DNA of 64,000 bases, from positions 1,240,001 to 1,304,000 of the forward strand of contig JBANDB010000002.1 in assembly GCA_037576215.1 (NCBI GenBank), in the 5' to 3' direction. The stretch's first letter is position 1; each line of letters starts with the position of its first letter. Below are positions 11,641 through 21,657 of the stretch, one piece after another. The position numbers were made by a program, and so were the translations under genes. Source of the stretch: Armillaria gallica (Eukaryota; Basidiomycota; Agaricomycetes; Agaricales; Physalacriaceae). Under the pieces are notes generated by a model, which was not told where the DNA came from, did no database searches, and saw only the letters and a list, made by a program, of their open reading frames with translations.

Positions 11641-12375
11641 ACTATTTCTTGAGGTACAGTGTACACACTGGCACATATTTTGAAGGGCACGCTAAGGAGT
11701 CAGTGGCAAGTGGAGTCTTTAGTTAGTAGTGACTAGTGACCAGTATGTAGTATGTGCAGCCGATTTTTTCCCCCGACGAGTTCTGATTCTCCTCTTCCAC
11801 AGCATTTAAACATTGTCCGCCAACAAACGGGATTTTACGTACAACTTATAGTCAACTCCCTGTCGTTGCTTCGATATTTACTATGCTGAGTCCGATGGTT
11901 TGACAGGTTCGACTTTATACACAGGTACGAGTTCAGCGAGATCTATAAAGCGGCTTGCCAGGCTATCGACAGCCGACAAGTACTTCTCAAGCGCGCTGAT
12001 ATTAAGAGAGCACCCAACTTGGCAGTGAGAAGACTGGATGGGTTCAACTCTGTTGGAATATGGCAATCCGGCATCATGCCGATCTTGCTGAGTAAGGAAG
12101 AAGAAGGAGGAAAAGTATAGAAGATTCTAGTAAATAATCTTTTAGTATAAAAGTAGGTACAGTAGTGTACATCCTCATGCGTTTGCAGAGCTCAGCCAAG
12201 CGCAATACTATTGGCTCGACACCGCGCATGTATATACTGGGAACGAACTGATCCCCCGTTTTACGACAAACTCGCTCGTATAGTACGCCGACTCCAACTC
12301 CTTAATTCTAGAGGCAGACCAACATGTATCCAGGTTGTGACGATGTAACCCAGGCCTGCTTGCAGCTTCATTATG

Positions 12376-12440
12376 GTTTGGATAGGTGTAGCGGTTAAGA
12401 TGGTCGGCGCGGGGTTCGAATCCTCGTATCTGAAATGGGG
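12376..12440 (+). repeat. tRNA-like SINE fragment 2
   Basis: GTAGCGGTTAAGATGG (A-box-like) is followed by GGTTCGAATCC (B-box, 12413-12423). The A-to-B spacing is too short for a functional tRNA. It ends in TATCTGAAAT, comparable to the other family members. Confidence 0.45.
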
Positions 12441-13291
12441 GAGAGCCTTTTTCTCTCTTCGAGTATTGCCCAATGCTAAAGCCTTTCCCGGTGTGTCTGC
12501 GATATGTATTTCGGAATGCGAACTCGGAATGAGTGGCCTGGATAAGCACTTTTCTCGGGTTTCTGCTGCTTCACCCGCATCGGCACTTTTCAAGAAACGG
12601 GGCCTATGGACCGAGACCCCGTCCTTGTTGTTTTGATCGAAGCTGTATGGATTGCAATCGTCGGCGGAGTACCCCATACAGTCCATCTAAATAATAATGC
12701 CTCCTTCATATCCTGCGAACGTCTGCAGGCCATCTTCTTGTACCCTGTCCCAGGCTTCCATCTGCAACTATGCTTGGGTTCATTGGTGAATACAAAAATT
12801 TCCGTTTGGGCGTTCATCCTATCCTCAGATGTAAATAGGAGTGGATCGCTAAGAGAATAACGCACGATTTGGAGGAAAAGAGTTGGCAACGACATTTTCT
12901 GCACGCGTTGGACAGTAGTCAACGATATCAACGCGGGATGTGCGAACAGGGAGTCAGAAGCTTGAAGGTCAGGATTGGGTATGCGGATTGTAGACGAGGG
13001 AATAGAATCCGGTTCGGGCTACGGACACGAAAAAGATAACAACTATAGTCAGGCAGTGCAGAATAACCAATGAGACGATGGACTCAACAGAACATCGTGT
13101 TTCCGAACAGTGCATCCAAAGTCAGCCAAAACAATATCTTGCTCAACCAGCGAGGTACATCGTTCGAACACGGGAGTTTTGTAGATATTCAGTAAATCCG
13201 GCAAAGATATACGGCAGTGCAGAACTGAAAGCTTGACCGCTACGATTGAAGTTGAAGGTATACGTGGAGTCTAAGTATTAGATATGTGTGA

Positions 13292-13397
13292 GGACCTTAG
13301 ACTGGTTACCATCTCTCTGACCCTTGACGTTGCAAGCAAGAAAGGGTTATCAGAACGTCAAGTGCCCAGAGAGACGGTTACGAGTCTATGAGGGCCT
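13292..13397. repeat. Imperfect inverted repeat / hairpin
   Basis: The left arm contains TAGACTGGTTACCATCTCTCTG and CTTGACGTT. The right arm contains AACGTCAAG and CCAGAGAGACGGTTAC followed by AGTCTA. The arms pair over about 40 bp with few mismatches around a loop of about 24 nt. It could be a small foldback transposon or the source of a hairpin small RNA. No gene overlaps it. Confidence 0.6.
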
Positions 13398-14370
13398 GAA
13401 GTAGGCGCTACAGTCAGACAACTTTGAACTCAAGAGTGACAAAAAAGCGACACGCACCTGCTTCGAAGAATAATCGATGACAATCCTCAGTGACATGAAT
13501 CCTGCATGTTCCATACATTCAAGGCGAAATCGAAGAGCCCTGCATATCGTAGCGATGCCTTGACAATGGTAAGATGTCGTTGTGGTGAGAGAAATGGCCG
13601 CAATTGTTCCCACGATACCGGTCCGTCGTCCGATCCGCCACTCTCATTGAACACAGCGTCCAGCTCGCCGTGCCGCCTCACAAGTAACAGACGTAGTCCC
13701 AAAGCGAGCCGACGAACCTTTGAGCATCTATTTTACAGGCGCTCAGATACCAGGCTAGCGCAAGGTAATTTCCTCACCCTCGCAAGGGAATAGGCGAAGG
13801 ATGTCTGCATAAACTAGGCGGCATCTGCCATCAAACGTATCCTCAAACCTGAATCTAGACGCATTCGCATGCAAGGGCCTTCAGCCCAGGATCGTCATTT
13901 TGCGCAACCCAGTGGACATGACATGGAATTTTGTGAGGAGCGTGATAGTCAAAGGCCACGCCCGGGGTGGATACAAACTCAAAAGTCCTTGATCGGCCAC
14001 AGCAGAGGTTGACTGAAGAACGAGAACTCCTACTGAAGGCACTATTGAATGTAAGTACCTCGTCGTCTACTCTGCGCTGTACTGAGCGTCTACCCTCACA
14101 ATCATCCTCCACTACCGCTATGCACCGACTTCCACGATGACCCTCGAATTAATCTGACAGTAGCGGGCATCAGGAGACCAACCCTTCGTCCTATTCACGG
14201 CATACGGGCACAGGGCACACTGCGTCTGTCACGTTCAGCTTTCTTCGAGTTGTAGAGGAAAGGCCCACTGGCCCAGGGAGAAACTATGTCGTAGGACTCT
14301 CGGGTCCGGGCGCGAGCTCTGGTCCCGGGAGTTGCATATCTTCTGATGTAACGTGTTGTACATCGAGTGT
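13398..14370. other. Gene-free stretch
   Basis: About 1 kb of CpG-containing DNA with only short ORFs on both strands. No recognisable domain, repeat copy or RNA gene was found. Confidence 0.4.
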
Positions 14371-14978
14371 GCACCAGGAGGGCCCGATATCATCCGGACA
14401 TGGCGTAACGGATGATGTCGCTGTTACTTGTGGTTCGATTCCCCAAGCCTGAATGTGTCTGTAACACGTACACTATTTTTTGTACTCATTTCTCTGCAAC
14501 CAGTTGAAGATCGCTCCATCGTCTCCAAGGCATTCGACGAGCTTCCTTGGTGTGCAAAAACGTCGCCACTTCTGGTACATAAGCAACTGTTTCGGGTCCG
14601 ACAATAACTGGTGGATACCAGGTCTCGGAAAGCTTCCCTTTGATGGTAGACCATGGACCTGAGGCGGACGCGTCAAAAGCCTGGGTCACATTGTATTTTG
14701 ACCGGCGCGAATCAGACACTTGGCCAGAGTGACGCGCTTTGCTGACATCCCTTTTGCATCGCCCATTCCCCGCACTATCATATTCCACAAAAATCTTTGT
14801 ATTCCTGATCTTTCACGGCCCGTTTTTTTCGAAGATCATCCTGCCTCGCATGTAAGCAGCAGAGTATCGACATCCTCCTGAGTTGACAACAACGTGCTCG
14901 TTCTATGGACAGGGCCGAGTTTGTCCATTGCATTGCTTCTTGTTGAATGTACTGTACGATGTCGACCGTTAATTCACA

Positions 14979-15412
14979 TAACGCGTAACGGGACCCCGTG
15001 AAGTGAAGCTATCGGTAATTCGTAACGCGTAACAGGGCCTTGTGAAGCTGTCATATCTTGATGACCAATTAGCCCAATTTCCTTGCGAAAATCTGAAAAT
15101 TTCGCCTCCTACATATATTCTTCTGATACAGGATGTATATACAAGTAATACGATGAAGGATCTACTTCTCCCATACCTTTAAAGCCTCAAGCCACTTTGA
15201 GGGCTTCCGTATTCTACCAAACCTGCTGACCGATGGCTCAGTGGGGATGCATGCATCGCTTGTTCGGAAAGCAGAAGAATTTTCCATTGCAAGCGATTCT
15301 GATTGTCAGGACTACAATCTAATCTAAATCCTGATACGAATTCGCCGAGGTGGTAGAATTGTAAATGAAGCTAAATTCATAAACCATAACGCGTAACCTG
15401 ACCCTGTGAAGC
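14979..15412 (+). repeat. Three short direct repeats around ATAACGCGTAAC
   Basis: ATAACGCGTAAC plus G(G/A)(G)CC..GTGAAGCT-like tails occur near 14979-15010, 15022-15050 and 15386-15412. The third copy abuts the left end of the MITE at 15413. Confidence 0.5.
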
Positions 15413-15785
15413 TACTGTACCATTTGAATCACTTCGAATGTCACATGTCACAAAGGGTGCATTCGTATTCGCAAAATGACCATCTGTCACACGTCTCAAG
15501 GGCCTCATTCGGCAAGGTTGAGTGTCACAAAGTCAAAAAGGTGCCAAATTTGACAAAAAACAGCCCAAAATTGAAAAATATCCTCCGATATGATGGTTTC
15601 AGCTCATTTCTAGCCCATTGCTGGGTGTTCCATGCCTTGAATATTCAAGTAAAATGTACCTTAATAGGAATATTATTCGGATTTTGTACAAATGTCACTG
15701 TCACTGGCCCCGTATTCGATCATTCAGCAAGGTACAAATATGTCCTGTGTCACAGGCCATTCGAAGTGATTCAAATGGTACAGTA
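15413..15785. mobile_element. MITE with perfect 26-bp TIRs and TA target duplication (Tc1/mariner type)
   Basis: CTGTACCATTTGAATCACTT and the following CGAATG at the left end are repeated exactly, inverted, at the right end (15758-15783). Both ends are flanked by TA (15413-15414 and 15784-15785), the target of Tc1/mariner transposases. The 373-bp unit has no transposase and internal TGTCACA motifs. It sits inside repeat R2. Superfamily assignment rests on the TA flanks only. Confidence 0.85.
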
Positions 15786-16690
15786 TGGTCCCACAGCCAT
15801 CCTAACGGATTATGTCGCTACTTTGTGGGGTTTGATTCCCCAAACCGAAATAGTATATTATCATTTCAGCCTGCTATTTTTTTGCATGCACTCGCTGCCA
15901 AATTTCATTTTCTCTTTTCAACTGGCAGTTTCTCTGAGGAAGATACAGACTTTTCATGAGCCCAGCCCTTCGATCTCCCTGTTGCTCCAGCATCAATTTT
16001 GGCTAGTACAAATGGATTCACTGTTGCAAATGAAGGAGACAAGCTTGAAAATCATCAGGCGGTGACAACAGACTCCTAGTAAAGTGCTGGTTTGAAAAAA
16101 GCCATCATGAACGAGAGTCCAGTCCCCAAGTCTGGTTTGGCTTCTTGCTGCTCCAAGCTCTTTAGTACAACCAACAAAACATTCCTAGCATGCTGTTTCA
16201 TTTTGGATCAGGGAATCAAACCCTGGCAGTGCAGCATGGGATTGACCATTGTACCAAGACTGCCTGGTTACTATCAGCAGATTTGGTCCTTTCCCACATG
16301 ATAATTCTCATCAAGTGCTGTATTGTTTCTCACCACACTTGAGGACTTTGTTTAGATGTGGGATCATCATAGCTCATTTCCTCTGAAGTAAGCAGAAAGC
16401 ATCCCTCTACTATTAATAATGGTTTCAATCCTTGTGAGTAAGTGACAGGACTGGGCAATCGAGCCCCATTACATCTATAGAAGTGATATACATTGTGCTA
16501 GACCAGCTTTACAATGTTATGCACAACTCAATTCATTGAAAGTACTCCATACTGCTAAGTCGACTGATATTCCCTACTAAATGCTACAATGTACAATGGA
16601 GGAGTCAGGTGTCCATCTAACTCCAAATCCAAATCCTATGAACCAAAAAAAGTACAATGCCCATCTGGATGTGCTCTAATTTGTTTGATC

Positions 16691-17009
16691 TTGGCACAAA
16701 GTGTAAGGGACTGTATGGACTATTAGTTATCTTTCATATTTACACTTGTTTGGTATCGGCTTCACTGATACCTTTATCTACTATGGCTAGACTTACATAA
16801 CCAGTAGCACTTTTACTTGTAACACACACGTAGTTGATCAATACATGTTGGTCATAGCTACGTCATGCTCTGCAAGACATTAGACACTTTACACTTTTTT
16901 AGCTATACCAGCTTTATTCAGCAACAAACACAACAAATACCAGCAACTGACTCCTGACTCTTTTTTTACACACACCGTTTAACATGTCACAGAGTGAATA
17001 GCGACAGTG
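16691..17009. other. Upstream region of the 17-kb ORF
   Basis: AT-rich and CpG-poor. It ends with a tract containing AACACAACAAATACC just before the ATG at 17010. Possible promoter or leader; nothing specific is recognised. Confidence 0.35.
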
Positions 17010-18512
17010 ATGGCACCCGCAACAAGGTCTCAGCCCATAGGGAACATAGAATCAGATGCACAGGATGATGGTAGCCAAGATACAGGCACCAAGAGGTCCA
17101 GGAAGATGACTATACACAGTGACGATGATGCGCATACACCCACCAAAACTGTGGGTACAAGCGGCAAGAAGAAAGGCCATGGCAAGAAGAAGACACTGGC
17201 ATTCGAAGTCGAACAGGCGCAAGACAATGACAACATATTTGAAGGAAGAGTCCAGGAGAACATCGAGGATGCTGACCTAAATAACGATAAGGATGGATCC
17301 TTCTCACTCGAAGATATGGACCATGAATACGAACCATTTGCAATACCTGGTGACTTGAACAGGGAAATTAACACGGACAATGGACTGGGATTGTTAACGA
17401 AGAACCTAGCCGATGATGGATTCATCCCTCTTATGGGCTTCCAGTCGAACTCGGCATTCAATAGCCTGCGAAACTCACCAGTGAACAGGAAGGAACCGTT
17501 GCCGAGCGATAAACCATGGAGGAAAGGCAAACAACGCTCCACTGATGACATGCAATTGGACACAGTGATTCCGGCATGTCCTAACACAGTAGACCCTGAA
17601 CCGCCCACAAACACAGAAATGCAGACCCAACTGAGGCTGATTGTAACACCAGTAAAGGCGGACAAACCGGTCCCCACCCCATCGATGTCCGGGCAAGTGA
17701 AGCCAATTGTGGTATCGAGCGACGATGATGAGAACGATTCTGAGTACACGCAAGTTAGGAGACAGGTTAGGAAACTACTCAATGATGAGACACGAGTAAG
17801 GAGTGAGGTTCTCACTGACCTTGGGGCAATGACCCCAACCAAAGTAACGATTGCGAAAGCATTTGCATATGGCCAGGCAACAAAGGCATTCAAACGACTG
17901 GGGATGAGAGATATTTCATCTGATACTGAGGAATTCATTGTAGAATACAATGCCAATCTTACGACGATACTCATTGGAAGAAGCTTTATGGCCCCAGACA
18001 ACAAGGCTGAAAGGTCAAAATTAAGGACAAATTCCTTTGCAGAACAAAAAGCTGCACTATGAAGGCGCATAGAAAAGGGAAAAAAGAAATCCACTACACG
18101 GTGACTCGATGAGGACATTGTCATTGAGAAGAAGGGATCACCTCGCCAGGCAGAGAACACACAAATAGACCCAAAGACGGGGACTGGGACTAAGCCCAAG
18201 CAACCTGAGGTTAAGACTGAAACGACAGGGAGGAAGATCCTCAGCCTCGAAGAGGAAGAAATACGTAGACACTTTACACAAAGGGAGCAGTGGCTAGTCG
18301 ATGGCCAGGACCAGTCATCTCTTTGGCATTTCCATGAGCAGTACAGCATGAACTGGCACCCAGAACAAACTATGAACTTCCATCTAGTTGATGTTACAAG
18401 GCACTATAGGGGAGGTGTAAATGAGTTGACTGAGATCATTGATACATGCCTACACACCCGTTCATTACCACAAGATGAATTAAGTATCCACTTGAATATA
18501 CTGCATCAGTAG
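17010..18512 (+). pseudogene. Hypothetical acidic, Lys/Asp-rich protein gene with two TGA stops
   Basis: A single plus-strand frame of about 500 codons from ATG 17010 to TAG 18510-18512, broken only by TGA at 18060-18062 and 18105-18107. Both stops sit where an Arg CGA would fit (Leu-stop-Arg, Arg-stop-Leu). The product is low-complexity and charged: a Lys-rich NLS-like segment (SGKKKGHGKKK, about residues 50-60), the acidic VVSSDDDENDSEY (about 233-245) and a more ordered C-terminal half. No domain is recognised. It resembles the uncharacterised transposon-associated proteins common in agaricomycetes (inference). Its last ~260 bp overlap, in antisense, the MYND gene remnant, so its true 3' limit is uncertain. 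Confidence 0.5.
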
Positions 18513-19369
18513 GAAGCAATGTCTACAAACTCAGTCCATGCTTTGCATACGTGCTGCAAACCCAGGTCTTCAGTAGAAATGAGGAACCCATCAATGTCCC
18601 ATTGCTGGATTTTGAAGATAGCTTTACTAGACCATTTCAGAATCAAAGCATAAATGAAATGGAATATGACCATATGTATGACATTCACGGTATGATTCTC
18701 CATGGAGGTTTTGCGTCCTTTGCATGCCTGGTCGATGAGTTCAGGATGAGCATGCAGGTTTTGGAGTGCCTTGAACATATAGAGAAGGAGGTCATGGTCC
18801 AGCAGTTGATGGATGTACGAAAATCCATCCTCCATGAGTCTCCTGATGTAAATCAAACCCATGCCAACACACCTTGTTGCTAAGAGCAGTGTCACATTGG
18901 TGAATGGTATGCACTGGGTGATGAATTGGAAAGCAAGACACATCCATTTCAGAATGTTATTTTTCAGTAGAGCGGTATAGATGGGGATGGATTCATATGC
19001 AAACTGGATGGTGGAGGATGAGACAGCCGAAAAAGATTGATAGAGAAGTGTCATGTCTGATTCCTCCAGGATATAAGCAAACTTGTCCACAATGAATTGA
19101 ACGATGAGTTTAGCAGTGAGTGTACTGTTTTCCTCCAGTCGACGAACAATAAGGTCTCTTAGTGGCTTGTCACATGTTAAGGTCACGTTATCTATGACAG
19201 TGAATAGTGCCCGTGCATCATCAAGATCATGTTTCATATGGCCAGGGGCAGGGTGGAACCAAAGAAATGGAAGATAATCTGTGAAGAGCTTCGGGTCCAT
19301 CATAACCTTCTTGTGCCTCGTGGTCCAGGCCAGGATGAATATCACCACTGATTGGCCTACGACTTCCAT
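18250..19369 (-). pseudogene. MYND-type zinc-finger protein gene, truncated and stop-containing
   Basis: A minus-strand frame starts at 19369, runs 287 codons to TGA (18508-18506), continues in the same frame to TAG (18406-18404) and then encodes CSGCQFMLYCSWKCQRDDW. That exactly matches the MYND core C-x2-C-x4-Y-C-x3-C-Q-x3-W, with His and Cys following within 12 residues. Fungal MYND proteins with a long helical N-terminal region before the finger are typical of agaricomycetes, and the preceding KAWTEFVDIASY fits that pattern. The first Cys pair of the finger is not visible. The first in-frame ATG lies inside the adjoining LTR (19349 onward), so the original N-terminus is lost. The TGA could be a mutated CGA. 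The gene is a decayed remnant whose partner is unknown. Confidence 0.6.
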
Positions 19370-21022
19370 GGCAACAGCAACACCAACTCGGAATGAGCTT
19401 GGTTAATTAACGTAGTGGCACGGCAATCAAGGCGATCGTATGTGCGAGTGGTTCGGGGCACCTCCGTGCAGTAGAACAATTCCTCTATAAGCAAGAATAC
19501 ACTGCGACTTTAAGTCTGTGAAGTAGTACTGCTTGGTAGTCGAGTACTAAAGGCTATGGCTTCAAGCCGGTAGAGATCTCTCAAAATGAGAGGGAACAAA
19601 AACGGGTATGACGTGAATACCACGAATCCGTATGAGAAAATGTGCTGCAAGACTAGAAAACGTTGCTCGACGTTAATCGGAGCGAGGTGAATGATGGAGA
19701 ATAGACTAAACGGTCGGCAATAGTCTATGGGCGAGCGAGGCGATGAGAAAACGGCGTGGGGACTGTGAGTGGCGAAATAAACGTGGAATGAGGTGCTGAG
19801 GGTGGACTGGCGAGAGAAAACGTGGAACTACGAAAACTGGTGGCGATACTGGTCCTATACGATGCGAGGGTGCTGAGTTGATGTCGAAACTTGTCTGGTA
19901 CTGAAACGATCCTATCCTATGTCAAACTAACCTTCAAGTCCACTCGGGGGACTGATACTATACGAAAACTGGCTGAAACTGATCCTAAGTCTGCTCTGAG
20001 ACTACCCAAGTGGGCGACGATAACGATGGCGAAGGTGAAACTGTAAAAACTCCAATGGTGCGAAAGTGAAACGATGACAGCCTATAAAAGATAATGGGGG
20101 CGAGGTATAGCACGGCGATCACGTATTGGCACAGTATGAGCATGCACCAATAGTGTTAAGAGTGAAGAGCACGTAATGAAGGACTCTTCACAGTTAAAAA
20201 CCATGGGATAACTCTGGTGAGCTCAAGAGTCGATGTGCAATCAAGAATATGCTGGTGCAAACAATATATCGCTGTAGAACGGTGAATAAATGTTGTTTAC
20301 TGGCGATAGACTAGAGCGTGACGATAATTGACGTAGTCTGGGGTCAACTGGAGATGAACTACCCTTGAACTACATTTTCTAACTAGTTTTTATACTACAA
20401 GTACGAATTTATAAATAGAGTAGATATGCGAGACTTAGTAAGGCCGTAAAGCCTTGGCTTTGTAAAATCGTAGGTAACATATGGTCCTTGGTCTTCTAAA
20501 GTAACAGCAACTCGTCGATGTTGCCATGTATGGATGCGAACCGTATGGTTTTGCTTGAGCGATGCACGGATTGTTAGGTGCTGTTTAGCTGTGGATTACT
20601 GAGCGATAGTCGTTGTACTGAGGAATACGCATGGGGTAATGTTTTCTTGAGGCCTTGGCGAAGTAACAGCCTTAGTAAACACGGTCTGTAGTTGCTGTAG
20701 CTGGGAAGGTACTTGCATCAATCACGTCATTTTCATTAAGTGATCAATGAGCGTGTCAACTAGGTGCTTCTGAGTGATGCGTCAATTCCATATTGGGCTG
20801 ATTGTCGATCGAAGGTGCCTTGCCATGATGAAGTACGGCAATTATGATGCGTGGCAAGATGTGATGGATAACAAAGCGCGTAAGGAGTGGTTGCCATAGG
20901 ATAAAAGTGGTATCAGTGAGTGTGCAATCATTGGTTTGCTGAAAGTCTGTTGAAGGGATAGTAGCGTTAATTAGCAGGGAAAATCTGCAAATTCTGAGCG
21001 TACAGAGCCTGGAGGCTCATCA
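19349..21022 (-). repeat. LTR-A (3' LTR of the giant element)
   Basis: About 1674 bp. The inner end is GCCTGGAGGCTCATCA, identical to the end of LTR-B. The outer end (TGATTGGCCTACGACTTCC) is a worn version of TGATGAGCCTAGACTTCC. It is most similar to the truncated LTR at 39592-40218. It is rich in GAAAAC/GAAACT motifs and contains TTTTTATACTACAAGTACGA, shared with LTR-B. It truncates the MYND gene on its left. Confidence 0.8.
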
Positions 21023-21030
21023 TCCCCCCT
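21023..21030 (-). promoter_or_regulatory. Polypurine tract of the giant element
   Basis: AGGGGGGA on the minus strand directly abuts the inner end of LTR-A. This is the expected position and composition of the plus-strand DNA synthesis primer of a minus-oriented LTR retrotransposon. Confidence 0.75.
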
Positions 21031-21657
21031 AAACTTTTATTATGTTACTCAGGAACATAAGACCGATGTATGAGTAACTGTATTCCCATGAGAAGTTAGG
21101 GTTCTGGGCTCTGTTGCCATGAGATAACATGGTGGCTGTACGATGTGTCTGATATTGGTGATCAAATTGCTTTAGACGCGTCGGTGATCTAAAGATAGAC
21201 ACCGTTAATTGCTGTTCACAGGCACAGAACTCTTCATATGTCTTCTCATTTCACGACGGAATCTTCTGTGACATGTGAAAGAGTGGAGAACTTTCTGTTG
21301 CTGCGTGACAAGTTGGACTTAGAGAAATTTTTCCTTCATCTCTCTTCCTTTCTTACTTTCGCCTTCGCCCTCTTGTTCCCCTCTACTTGCACAATTGTCC
21401 TCTTTTCTCTTTTGCTCATGTGTCCGTTGTCTTTTCCCACAAAGACGCTCTTCCTCCTGTACTTGGAGGTGAGTCCCCTTTTCTTGGACACTGTTTGTTA
21501 CACAGACGGATCCCTTTGACTTTGACGCGTGCTGACGACCTCCTTCGGTTTTACTGAAGGTGTTTCTAGTGCCATTTCCTTCACTCTTCTCTCACTTCAC
21601 CGGTGTTCAACGCTGGTGAGGTTATCCTCTGAACGTTTGACTCGTCGTCTCTGAACA
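21031..21657. other. 5' leader / promoter region of gene M1
   Basis: About 630 bp between the polypurine tract and the M1 start codon. It contains GGACTTAGAGAAATTT (21315-21330), which recurs in the M1-M2 spacer. A 93-codon frame (21238-21519) is low-complexity and not called. Confidence 0.4.

Larger units (their letters stand above)
11331..13290. other. Gene-free stretch with tRNA-like fragments
   Basis: About 2 kb with no supportable coding exon. It contains two short tRNA-T-arm-like sequences, listed separately. ORFs up to 141 codons on the minus strand (12261-12686) are not backed by domains or exon structure. Confidence 0.45.
14371..16690 (+). repeat. Dispersed repeat R2, left copy, with tRNA-like segments
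   Basis: Large parts match 37430-38460. Shared pieces include AGTAAA..GAAAAAAAGCCA..GAGAGTCCAGTC, CAAGTGCTGTATTGTTT, TAGACCAGCTTTACAAT and TAAATGCTAC. It contains B-box-like sites GGTTCGATTCC (14432-14442) and GGTTTGATTCC (15829-15839), each preceded by TAACGGATGATGTCGCT or a close variant. It is interrupted by the MITE at 15413-15785. The 219-codon plus ORF at 15406-16065 runs through the MITE and is not considered a gene. Confidence 0.55.

Noticed and set aside
12376..12440. Possible tRNA gene
   Set aside because: Good B-box, but no acceptor stem, anticodon arm or proper A-B spacing; treated as a SINE-like fragment.
12261..12686. 141-codon minus-strand ORF
   Set aside because: Overlaps a tRNA-like repeat fragment and has no protein signature.
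15406..16065. 219-codon plus-strand ORF
   Set aside because: Runs through a TA-flanked MITE and a dispersed repeat; reading frame by chance.
17030..18250. Minus-strand continuation of the MYND frame as a 439-codon ORF
   Set aside because: Beyond the zinc finger it is Ser/Leu-rich and mirrors the acidic, Lys-rich plus-strand ORF; taken as an antisense shadow.
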